Shown piece after piece: positions 1 through 5,350 of a stretch of DNA of 5,350 nt. How positions within the stretch are numbered: the first letter of the stretch is position 1; each line of letters starts with the position of its first letter. The notes under the pieces are model-generated. The model ran no database searches. It was given only the letters and a program-made list of their open reading frames with translations, and was not told the origin of the DNA. This stretch comes from Nodosilinea sp. BSH.14 (GTDB lineage Bacteria > Cyanobacteriota > Cyanobacteriia > Phormidesmidales > Phormidesmidaceae), in the NCBI GenBank assembly GCA_023264315.1, contig JALQST010000239.1, forward strand, positions 1 through 5,350. The letters are read 5' to 3'. The position numbers were made by a program, and so were the translations under genes.

Positions 1-8
1 GGTGAAAA

Positions 9-33
9 GGCTTCGACAGGCTCAGCCTGAGCG
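9..33. repeat. Short dispersed-type repeat unit with a small palindrome
   Basis: The stretch contains CTTCGACAGGCTCAG followed by CCTGAGCGG. Inside it GCTCA (20-24) and TGAGC (28-32) are inverted repeats around GCC, enough for a short 5-bp hairpin. Read on the other strand it gives the GCTGAGCCTGTCGAAG pattern that I recall as a very common intergenic repeat of cyanobacteria and other GC-rich bacteria (TGAGC...GTCGAAG type). Only one copy is present here, so the repeat status rests on memory of the motif rather than on this window. It lies about 40 bases beyond the point where the ferredoxin remnant stops resembling its family. It could also be the decayed end of a miniature mobile element, or a weak transcription-stop hairpin for the minus-strand genes, although no T-run follows it on that strand. 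Confidence 0.4.
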
Positions 34-50
34 GTATTTTATTCGCCAGC

Positions 51-251
51 CTAGGCATACTGAGAATTGCTGCTGCCCCATACACCCGCTGGCGGCGACC
101 AGCATGTAGGGCGGTGCGCCTGAAATGCGGCCAGCACCGCCGCCCCCTGTTGACGCAGGCAGGAACGATGCTGACACACCTGCACCAGCCAGCGCTGGCG
201 GTGGTTGGTGGAATCCCTGAACAGGGGTGGATCGGGGAAACTGGGCGTCAC
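51..251 (-). pseudogene. Remnant of a thioredoxin-like [2Fe-2S] ferredoxin gene, frameshifted and 3'-truncated
   Basis: The GTG-started frame reads WLVQVCQHRSCLRQQGAAVL and then AAFQAH, which fits the N-terminal half of the small thioredoxin-fold [2Fe-2S] ferredoxins found as orphan genes in cyanobacteria (CxNRxC...VLAAFQ). In this frame the protein then degenerates into HRPTCWSPPAG and stops at 51-53. In the -1 frame, from about base 111 down to 70, the strand encodes PYMLVAASGCMGQ, which matches the family's second half (SGCMGQCG). One extra C in the CCC run at 109-111 would join the two halves as AHRPYMLVAASGCMGQ. After GCMGQ the match ends: QQFSVCLG follows where CGSGPM would be expected, so the fourth cluster cysteine and the C-terminal part are missing and the shifted frame stops at 22-24. 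No ATG is available; the GTG at 251 has only a weak AGG upstream. It follows the upstream gene by 30 bp. Such proteins normally carry electrons in the cytosol, but this copy should be non-functional unless the break is a sequencing error. The family call is firm; the cause of decay is inferred. Confidence 0.68.
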
Positions 252-281
252 GGATGGCGACCTGGGGAAACCGCCTCCATC

Positions 282-1163
282 CTAGCGTCTTAGCCCTGTC
301 ACCTCGTCGGGGTCTGAGATCTGCGTGGCGACCTCAGGGCTGTCGGAGGATCGGGAACCCTGGGGGCTTGGGGAGACGGCTGGACTAGCCTCCGCCTGAC
401 GCAGGGGTGTCCCATCGGGATTAGCGGCGGTTGGAATGGCTGGGGTTTGCATCGCCCGCTGAAGGTCGGCAATTCGAGGCGGATCGACGGTAATTAGACA
501 TTGAACTCCGTGGGGGGCCAGGGCCTCGGGGGCGGCGCTCGGTCTAGGTTCACAGGCATAGAGGCCGATCAGCCGCGCCGAATAGCCATTGCCTTGGAAA
601 AACCGGAGATGGTAGCCAAAGTCTTGGGCCGTGGTGCCAAACTGGGCCAGCACCCCATAGCGCTGATGCAGACTCAGCGCCCGCCAAAACTGGCTGTTAA
701 TCATCACATCCACCACCCGCACATCGGCATCCCGGATCGCGTAGGAGAACCAGGCATCCACCAAACGACGGCGGCCCAGTTGGATCGGCAGGGAGTCCCG
801 CGTCCACCACAGGCTGGGCTGGGTCATGGTTTCGGCGGAGGCGGAGGTCTCGGTGCGCAGCGAGTTGGGCTGAATCTGCTGCATGAAATTCTCGCCCTCG
901 GATCGGGTGGCGGTGGGCATCGTCACCATGTGGCACACATCCTGGGCCAAACTGGGCGATAGGGTGGGAACCACCCCCTGCACCGCCGATCCGCTGACCT
1001 CGCACGAGCCACTGGCTAGAGCGGCTGGCCCCAGGCCGAGGGCTAAGGCCAGACCCAGACCACCGACAAAACCGAGGCTCCAGGGAGCCGATTTGGCCCC
1101 TAGCCAGCCAGCCACCGAGGAGGACGGTGACACTAAACCAACCGGACTAGTAGCGATCATCAT
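282..1163 (-). CDS. Secreted conserved hypothetical protein, cyanobacterial type
   Basis: Function unknown. With the ATG at 1163 the product has 293 residues. It begins with a long, weakly charged leader, a hydrophobic segment at about residues 29-48 (LGFVGGLGLALALGLGPA) and an ALA-SG sequence near residue 50 that suits signal peptidase I, so export to the periplasm or thylakoid lumen is likely. C54 is not in a proper lipobox (ASGSC lacks the usual -3 aliphatic residue). The core at about 118-204 contains PSLWW, LVDAWFSY, VDVMINSQFWRAL, RYGVLAQFGTTAQDFGY and YACE; I remember this pattern from unannotated cyanobacterial proteins. Four cysteines (54, 77, 204, 222) could form disulfides after export. 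The last 80 or so residues are rich in Pro, Ser and Ala and probably disordered. A longer reading from TTG at 1190 overlaps the upstream stop, but GAGG just before the tandem ATG ATG at 1163/1160 favours the shorter form. It lies 23 bp downstream of the radical SAM gene, so co-transcription is likely. Confidence 0.85.
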   Translation of the reverse strand: MMIATSPVGLVSPSSSVAGWLGAKSAPWSLGFVGGLGLALALGLGPAALASGSCEVSGSAVQGVVPTLSPSLAQDVCHMVTMPTATRSEGENFMQQIQPNSLRTETSASAETMTQPSLWWTRDSLPIQLGRRRLVDAWFSYAIRDADVRVVDVMINSQFWRALSLHQRYGVLAQFGTTAQDFGYHLRFFQGNGYSARLIGLYACEPRPSAAPEALAPHGVQCLITVDPPRIADLQRAMQTPAIPTAANPDGTPLRQAEASPAVSPSPQGSRSSDSPEVATQISDPDEVTGLRR

Positions 1164-1186
1164 GGCCTCTTGCCCTAGGGCGGTGA

Positions 1187-3865
1187 TCAATCAGCAAGAT
1201 ACAGGCGGGAACGGTGCTTGTGGCGAAGCTGTAAGGGTTGCCCAGCGGCCTGTTCTAGCATCCAGACGACTTGCGCAGGGCGCAGGAGGTTCCCGTCGTT
1301 GCGGCAGCTACCCACCATCCGAACCAGGGCCTCGCCGGGTTCCAGTTTTAGGTCTGTCACTTTTAAGTGTGACATTGGGGCTAGGGATCCGTCATCGGTA
1401 GCGCGGTTCGGGTCAATGTAATCAAGTGCGTAGAGCTGTTCCCGTAGGTCAACCATCTGCACCTTGCCGGACTTGGTGGTCTTCTCCCAGAGAATTTCGG
1501 CCTGATTGAGTACCTGATTCACCCAATCCTGCCAAGCAGGGTCTGCCGGGGTAGGGTTTTCGAGACTCACCCGCAGGTAGTATTCGGCCCGTTCCAACAA
1601 TTTCGTGGCGGCGGGGCTGTCGATGGGCACTTCCTCGACGCCATAGAGGGGAATGTCTGGCGGCAGTTCCTCGGTAAGGCGCTGCACAAATTCCGTTGGA
1701 TCCATGGGCGCTTTCAGTTCAAAATCCACCACTTCGCCGCTGCTGGTGGCCCCTAGGGGCAGGGCATTGGCAGGGGAAAGCCGGGGGCCGGGGTGAAATC
1801 CGCCCGTGAAGGAAATCGGCAGGCTGGCCCGTCGTAAGGCCCGGTCAAACAACCGCACCAAATCCAAATGGCCAATCAGCGCCATGGTGCCCAGTTTGCC
1901 GAGGGTCACTCGTAGGCGCTGCACCCGGTCAGAGTCGGGTTTGCCGTGGCCCACAAAGGCGGGAATCGGCGGCGGCGGCACGACAACGTTATGGCCAAAG
2001 TCTGGCCCACACACCCCACAGTGGGAACAGCCCTCAAAGGAGCAGTCCGGCACGGTGGCGGCTTCTAGGGCGCGTAGAAGATCCTGCTTCAGCCATTCCT
2101 TATCAATCCCGGTATCCAGGTGATCCCAGGGCAGGGCAGCGTCGAGATTCGAGTGGGGCCTGTCGCCGTCCGTGGTCATCACATTCCATTCACCCTGGGC
2201 AATTTGGCGATATTTCCAGGTTAGGCCCGCTTCATCTATGGCGGTGGCCCAGGCGTTGAAGGCGTTGTCCAGGCTTTCCCACCAAGAATCCATCCCGGCC
2301 CCCAGTTCCCAGGCGCGGCGCACCACGGCAGACAGAGAGCGGTCGCCCCGGCCCACAAAGTCCTCCATGGCGGAAATGCGCACATCGGTGAAGTTTACCT
2401 TGGCCCAGCGCATGGTGTTGAACTCCGCCCGCAGGAGGCTCTGCTTGCGTTTGAACTCTTCGGTAGACACCGTGTGCCACTGGAAAGGCGTGTGGGGCTT
2501 GGGGGTGAAGTTGGAGATGGTGATATTAAAGGACAGGGGCTTGCGACCCTTGATGTAGCAGGTTTGCCGCAGCCAGCGCACGGTTTCGGCAATGCCAATT
2601 ACGTCGGCGTCGGTTTCTCCAGGCAGGCCGATCATAAAGTAGAGCTTCACCTTGTCCCAGCCCTGTTCGTGGGCGGTTTTGACGCCCTGGAGCAGTTCTT
2701 CGTTGGTCAGCCCTTTATTGATAATGTCGCGCATCCGCTGGGTGCCTGCTTCCGGGGCAAAGGTCAGCCCCGTGAGCCGCGTACCGCCAACGATGTTGGC
2801 GATGTTTTCGTCAAAGCGATCCACTCGCTGGCTGGGTAGGGAGAGGGAAATGTTCTCGTCCTTGAGGCGATTTTTCACCTCCACCCCCACCGCAGGCAGG
2901 GCTAGATAGTCCGAACAACTGAGGGACAGCAGGGAAAACTCGTTGTAGCCCGTCTTCCGCATCCCGGTTTCAATGGCGTCGATCACCGCCTCCGGCTCCA
3001 CGTCCCGCGCCGGACGGGTCAGCATCCCCGGCTGGCAGAAGCGGCAACCCCGCGTACAGCCCCGCCGAATTTCGATGGTCAGGCGATCATGCACCGTTTC
3101 CACGTAGGGCACGAGGCCCATGGCGTAGGCGGGGATCGGCGTGGCCACTCGGCGCAGAATCCGCTTCGGCACATCGGGCCGATTAGGATGCAACGAGCCA
3201 TCCTCAGCCATGTCGTAGAACCGGGGCACATAGACACCGGGCACCTGGGCCAAGTCTAGTAATAATTCCTCTCGGCTGAGGCCCGCCGCCTTGCCCTCTT
3301 CGAGCACCAGGCCAATTTCCGGCAGCAGTTCTTCGCCATCGCCCAGGGCCACAAAATCAAAGAAATCCGCGTAGGGTTCGGGGTTGGAGGTGGCCGTTTG
3401 TCCCCCAGCAAAGATCAGCGGCCAAGAGCCATCTTCGGGGTTGAACGCCCCGGCACCATCCCGCTCTTGCCAGGTGAGGGGAACCCCCGCCAGGGTCAGC
3501 ATTTCCAGAATATTCGTCGCCCCTAGTTCGTAGCTGAGGCTAAAGCCCAGAATGTCAAAATCCGTTAGGTTGCGCCGCGATTCCACCGCAAACAGAGGGG
3601 TTCCCGTGGCCTTGAGCTGATCGACCAAATCAGCGGCGGGCAGGTAGGCGCGGTCGCACAGTTGCCGGGGTTGGGTATTGAGAATGCTGTAGAGAATGAT
3701 ATGCCCTAGGTTAGAAGCACCAACTTCGTAGATTTCGGGGTAAGTCAGCACCCAGCGCACCGCCGCCTGTTCCCAGGGTTTATGGACGGCCCCCAGTTCG
3801 TTGCCCAGGTAGCGGGCGGGCTTATTAATGTCTGGGGTTAGCAGGGTATCAACGGCAACGGGCAC
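1187..3865 (-). CDS. Radical SAM protein fused to a DUF2344 domain (TIGR03960/TIGR03936 type)
   Basis: The 892-residue product (GTG start at 3865) is a cytosolic Fe-S enzyme. Residues about 15-240 form the N-terminal domain (KPARYLGNELGAVHKPW, TYPEIYEVGASNLGH, AGGQT at 153-157), of the type labelled B12-binding in this family, although I see no DxHxxG cobalamin-ligand motif. The radical SAM core follows, with C270, C274 and C277 in RRGCTRGCRFCQPG to bind the [4Fe-4S] cluster that cleaves S-adenosylmethionine, then EAGTQRMRDIINKG (372-385) and MIGLPGET (411-418). A linker carries C608, C613, C616 and C619. From about 648 to the end is the DUF2344 domain (RLRVTLGKLG, GHLDLVRLFDRALRRA, GGFHPGPRLS, LPLGATSSGEVVDFEL). 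The length and fused layout match the usual cyanobacterial form. The substrate is not established; relatives often lie beside the RNase E/G gene, but no such gene is visible here. An ATG at 3931 would add 22 residues that do not look like the family. GGAG at 3874-3877, 8 bases before the GTG, and a -10-like box between the two starts favour 3865. Confidence 0.95.
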   Translation of the reverse strand: MPVAVDTLLTPDINKPARYLGNELGAVHKPWEQAAVRWVLTYPEIYEVGASNLGHIILYSILNTQPRQLCDRAYLPAADLVDQLKATGTPLFAVESRRNLTDFDILGFSLSYELGATNILEMLTLAGVPLTWQERDGAGAFNPEDGSWPLIFAGGQTATSNPEPYADFFDFVALGDGEELLPEIGLVLEEGKAAGLSREELLLDLAQVPGVYVPRFYDMAEDGSLHPNRPDVPKRILRRVATPIPAYAMGLVPYVETVHDRLTIEIRRGCTRGCRFCQPGMLTRPARDVEPEAVIDAIETGMRKTGYNEFSLLSLSCSDYLALPAVGVEVKNRLKDENISLSLPSQRVDRFDENIANIVGGTRLTGLTFAPEAGTQRMRDIINKGLTNEELLQGVKTAHEQGWDKVKLYFMIGLPGETDADVIGIAETVRWLRQTCYIKGRKPLSFNITISNFTPKPHTPFQWHTVSTEEFKRKQSLLRAEFNTMRWAKVNFTDVRISAMEDFVGRGDRSLSAVVRRAWELGAGMDSWWESLDNAFNAWATAIDEAGLTWKYRQIAQGEWNVMTTDGDRPHSNLDAALPWDHLDTGIDKEWLKQDLLRALEAATVPDCSFEGCSHCGVCGPDFGHNVVVPPPPIPAFVGHGKPDSDRVQRLRVTLGKLGTMALIGHLDLVRLFDRALRRASLPISFTGGFHPGPRLSPANALPLGATSSGEVVDFELKAPMDPTEFVQRLTEELPPDIPLYGVEEVPIDSPAATKLLERAEYYLRVSLENPTPADPAWQDWVNQVLNQAEILWEKTTKSGKVQMVDLREQLYALDYIDPNRATDDGSLAPMSHLKVTDLKLEPGEALVRMVGSCRNDGNLLRPAQVVWMLEQAAGQPLQLRHKHRSRLYLAD

Positions 3866-3873
3866 GGCGGGCA

Positions 3874-3877
3874 CTCC
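3874..3877 (-). promoter_or_regulatory. Ribosome binding site deciding the radical SAM start
   Basis: The minus strand reads GGAG, then 8 bases, then GTG (3865-3863), a standard Shine-Dalgarno spacing. The competing upstream ATG at 3931 has GGGGAG ending only one base before it, too close for normal initiation. Together with the family-like N-terminus VPVAVDTLL this supports the GTG start. Confidence 0.5.
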
Positions 3878-3905
3878 AGATCGCGGCAAGGCAAGAGACC
3901 TTATT

Positions 3906-3911
3906 ACTATA
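3906..3911 (-). promoter_or_regulatory. Candidate -10 box for the radical SAM gene
   Basis: TATAGT on the minus strand matches the sigma-70 consensus TATAAT at five of six positions and lies in a small AT-rich pocket (TTATAGTAATAAGG) inside otherwise GC-rich DNA. No convincing -35 is present 17 bases upstream. Transcription from here would begin near base 3899, downstream of the ATG at 3931 but about 35 bases before the GTG at 3865. This is therefore indirect support for the shorter reading and for a promoter internal to the gene cluster. Chance occurrence cannot be excluded. Confidence 0.35.
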
Positions 3912-3957
3912 ACGGGGAGGTTCCCGATCATTCTCCCCGGCCCACCGCCAGGACGGG

Positions 3958-4953
3958 CTATCGCCCCAGTTTTCGGCGCAGTTTGGCCATCACCTTTTTC
4001 AGATACAGCCGGCTGAGGCGCGGTTGGGTGAGCCCAGGCACATCCCCCGAATGCTGGGCCCGGTGGTCGAAGAAGTGATTGAGTTCAGCCAGAATCACCT
4101 CCAGGCGAGGCAAGAGAGCCGCTTCACGGTAGGGCTGCAAGTCCGCTGGGGCCATAATTTTCGGGGTAGACGTGGTGAGGGCCGCGAGGATGCGCTCCAC
4201 GTCATAGGCTGTGGAATAGACGCTGATTTTCTGGCAGTTAAACCCGGGATCGAGGTAGTCCGCCAAGGCCCCGTTGACGCTGGAAAACACCTGACAACCG
4301 CAAGCCATGGCTTCCATGGGGGGGAGGCCAAAGCCCTCACTGACGCGGCTCAGCGCCCAATGTTCAGCGGAGTCATAGAGGTAGACCTTACTGCGGTTGA
4401 AGCGTTCGCTGAGGTCATCCACAAATCCCTCTAGACAAACGACCTTGCCGTGGGGCTTGAGGGCGGGCACCAGGGTATTCAGCAAATAGTCTGAGGACTT
4501 GCGCACCTGCACCAGCACATCGATGTCGCGGGGGAGTTGGCGGTTGGTAAAGACCTCATCAATGTGGTTGGGCAGGTAGAACAGGGGGGCATTGGCGCTG
4601 CGTTGGCCCCAATAGCCCAGGGAATTGCGGCTAACGGCGAGGATCGGCACATCCCCCGGCAGGGAAAAGCCATAGCCACTGCTGTGGGCGTGGTACACCA
4701 GGTTTTGCCCCCGCAGGCGCTGGGCCAACTTGGGCACATGGAACCCCCAACTGATCACGAAAATACCGCTGGCCAGATTAGGCCGTTGCAGCAGGTCGTC
4801 CAAAAAGAGGGTGTCCGGCTCCCGCTGTTCATAGGTGACGACCTCCGCAGAACAGAGCTTCTGGGCCAGTTTGAGGGTTTTGAGTTCGGCAAACAGCCCG
4901 CCACAGGCGTAGCGCTTGCTGGTGCCCGGTAGAAGAAAGTAAAGGTGTCGCAT
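3958..4953 (-). CDS. Glycosyltransferase, group 1 (GT-B fold, GT4-like)
   Basis: The 331-residue protein is expected to transfer a sugar from a nucleotide-activated donor to a saccharide or lipid acceptor, probably in cell-surface or exopolysaccharide synthesis; the exact sugar cannot be read from the sequence. The N-terminal half has the acceptor-side features HLYFLLPG, CGGLFAELKTLKLAQ (17-31), ISWGFHVPKL (67-76), VYHAHSSGYGF (86-96) and SRNSLGYWG (108-116). The C-terminal Rossmann half has YLPNHIDEVF, VLVQVRKS and the donor-binding EX7E motif in EGFGLPPMEAMACG, with E206 and E214 as its two glutamates. It then continues CQVFSSVNGALADYLDPG. A basic tail (LYLKKVMAKLRRKLGR) could touch the inner face of the membrane. 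There is no signal peptide, so a cytosolic or peripheral enzyme is likely. It is slightly short for GT4 enzymes but complete. The ATG lacks a Shine-Dalgarno sequence. The radical SAM gene follows 92 bp downstream (26 bp from its alternative start). Close relatives appear cyanobacterial, from memory. Confidence 0.93.
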   Translation of the reverse strand: MRHLYFLLPGTSKRYACGGLFAELKTLKLAQKLCSAEVVTYEQREPDTLFLDDLLQRPNLASGIFVISWGFHVPKLAQRLRGQNLVYHAHSSGYGFSLPGDVPILAVSRNSLGYWGQRSANAPLFYLPNHIDEVFTNRQLPRDIDVLVQVRKSSDYLLNTLVPALKPHGKVVCLEGFVDDLSERFNRSKVYLYDSAEHWALSRVSEGFGLPPMEAMACGCQVFSSVNGALADYLDPGFNCQKISVYSTAYDVERILAALTTSTPKIMAPADLQPYREAALLPRLEVILAELNHFFDHRAQHSGDVPGLTQPRLSRLYLKKVMAKLRRKLGR

Positions 4954-5070
4954 GGGGGCATTTTAAACGGCTGGGGTACCGCTAGACCGTCTGGATTGGG
5001 GTGGAATCTGCCCGATCTGCAACGGCAGCGGCAGCGCCTCGAAGCCTTGGTGCAGTCCCAGTCGTCCTCC
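4954..5070. promoter_or_regulatory. Divergent intergenic region between the glycosyltransferase and the small plus-strand gene
   Basis: This 117-bp gap must hold the promoters for two genes leaving in opposite directions, if the small gene starts at 5071. On the minus strand TAAAAT (4965-4960) resembles a -10 box and lies 6 bases before the glycosyltransferase ATG. That spacing would put the transcription start at or next to the A of the ATG and give a leaderless message. No good -35 is seen. On the plus strand only weak candidates such as TGGAAT (5002-5007) are present. No clear operator palindrome is visible. Confidence 0.35.
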
Positions 5071-5265
5071 ATGCGCCCAGTCTTGCACCGCCTTGGCCAG
5101 GGGGTGCAAGACTGGCTGGTTCCCGGCAACGGCCCGCGCATTCGACAGCACTGGCAACATGGCACCGCCCACTGGACGGCCTACGATCCCGTTACCCACC
5201 AAACCCAGCGGTTCTCCTGCGAGGATGACCTGCGTCATTGGCTGGAGCGCCGCTACTACGAGTAA
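5071..5265 (+). CDS. Small conserved cyanobacterial hypothetical protein (WLERRYYE ending)
   Basis: From the ATG at 5071 the product is 64 residues: MRPVLHRLGQGVQDWLVPG, then a core RIRQHWQHGTAHWTAYDPVT, then QRFSCEDDLRHWLERRYYE. The pattern of one basic-aromatic strand, AYDP turn and a final LRxWLExRYY helix is one I remember from very short unannotated cyanobacterial proteins, usually about 60 to 80 residues. It is soluble, without a signal peptide or metal motif, and its function is unknown. The frame stays open upstream as far as a GTG at 4945, which would give 106 residues, but that form would overlap the first codons of the divergent glycosyltransferase and leave no room for promoters. 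GTG at 5050 and TTG at 4996 are other possible starts. No strong Shine-Dalgarno precedes 5071, so the start is uncertain. The final codons, rather than the start, carry the family signal. Confidence 0.72.
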   Translation: MRPVLHRLGQGVQDWLVPGNGPRIRQHWQHGTAHWTAYDPVTHQTQRFSCEDDLRHWLERRYYE

Positions 5266-5350
5266 GCCTCGTCCCGCCCATCGGCCCAGGCTGGAGCATG
5301 ATAGGACGCATCCCCAATCCAGAGAAACATCCCAAGACAGAAAGCGGTAG
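5256..5350 (-). CDS. Possible C-terminal end of a convergent membrane protein (partial)
   Basis: An open frame enters from the right edge on the minus strand and ends at a TAG at 5258-5256. The 30 visible residues read TAFCLGMFLWIG followed by DASYHAPAWADGRDEAYS. That looks like the end of a membrane helix followed by a polar tail, which is a natural way for a membrane protein to finish. It would overlap the end of the small plus-strand gene by 10 bp, tail to tail. I do not recognise a family. A frame of 31 codons can stay open by chance in GC-rich DNA, so this is a weak call that depends on what lies beyond the window. Confidence 0.27.
   Translation of the reverse strand, partial: TAFCLGMFLWIGDASYHAPAWADGRDEAYS

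Noticed and set aside
105..120. Programmed -1 ribosomal frameshift in the ferredoxin gene
   Set aside because: No X XXY YYZ slippery heptamer precedes the frame change, and the product would still lack the fourth cysteine, so decay or sequencing error is simpler.
501..962. Plus-strand open frame of 153 codons
   Set aside because: It lies wholly antisense to the secreted protein, whose frame has a signal peptide and a recognisable core; the antisense product is Gly/His-rich with no domain pattern.
990..1030. Lipoprotein signal in the secreted hypothetical protein
   Set aside because: The cysteine after the hydrophobic segment is preceded by ASGS rather than a lipobox with an aliphatic residue at -3; ALA-SG fits signal peptidase I better.
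883..1401. Plus-strand open frame of 172 codons
   Set aside because: Antisense across the junction of two genes on the minus strand; low-complexity Arg/Pro/Ala product typical of GC-rich shadow frames.
3932..3957. Intrinsic terminator after the glycosyltransferase gene
   Set aside because: Only a 4-bp GCCC/GGGC pairing and no T-run are present, so no terminator can be supported.
4537..4932. Plus-strand open frame of 131 codons, and the similar one at 4024-4434
   Set aside because: Both are mirror frames of the glycosyltransferase, which has its donor-binding EX7E motif and full-length domain structure in the opposite frame.
5093..5350. Plus-strand open frame of 85 codons overlapping the small gene
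   Set aside because: It covers the same DNA as the conserved-looking small protein in another frame and has a composition (Arg, Pro, Thr) of a shadow.
5298..5350. ATG with 17 open codons at the right edge (MIGRIPNPEKHPKTESG)
   Set aside because: No properly spaced ribosome binding site, no recognisable family, and too short to judge; it also competes with the minus-strand tail.

Overview
This looks like a piece of cyanobacterial chromosome, probably from a GC-rich filamentous or Leptolyngbya-like lineage (inference). The basis is that four encoded proteins resemble families I associate with cyanobacteria: the two-part radical SAM/DUF2344 protein, the GT-B glycosyltransferase, a secreted protein with an N-terminal SLWW...RLVDAWFSY core, and a small protein ending WLERRYYE. 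Base composition is GC-rich throughout. The cyanobacterial octamer GCGATCGC (HIP1) does not occur in the window.

Layout from right to left, following the main coding strand (minus): a glycosyltransferase (4953 to 3958); a large radical SAM protein fused to DUF2344 (start at 3865 or 3931, ending 1187); a secreted hypothetical protein (about 1163 to 282); and a decayed gene for a thioredoxin-like [2Fe-2S] ferredoxin (251 to about 51). The ferredoxin gene has a one-base frame disruption and loses its 3' end close to a short dispersed-type repeat at the left edge. On the plus strand, a small conserved-looking protein (5071-5265) is divergent from the glycosyltransferase. At the extreme right, a 31-codon open frame on the minus strand may be the tail of a further membrane protein; this is weak.

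The minus-strand genes are closely packed and could be co-transcribed, but a good -10-like hexamer lies between the glycosyltransferase and the preferred radical SAM start, so the radical SAM gene may have its own promoter. Nothing in the sequence shows that the four products share a pathway. The glycosyltransferase probably acts on a cell-surface or exopolysaccharide substrate, the radical SAM protein is a cytosolic Fe-S enzyme of unsettled function, and the third product is exported.

I see no CRISPR array, tRNA, rRNA, transposase, toxin-antitoxin pair or defence gene. I do not see a new multi-gene system. The items most worth a second look are the ferredoxin remnant next to the repeat, the extra cysteine cluster in the linker of the radical SAM protein, and the start-site and promoter arrangement of the two larger enzymes.
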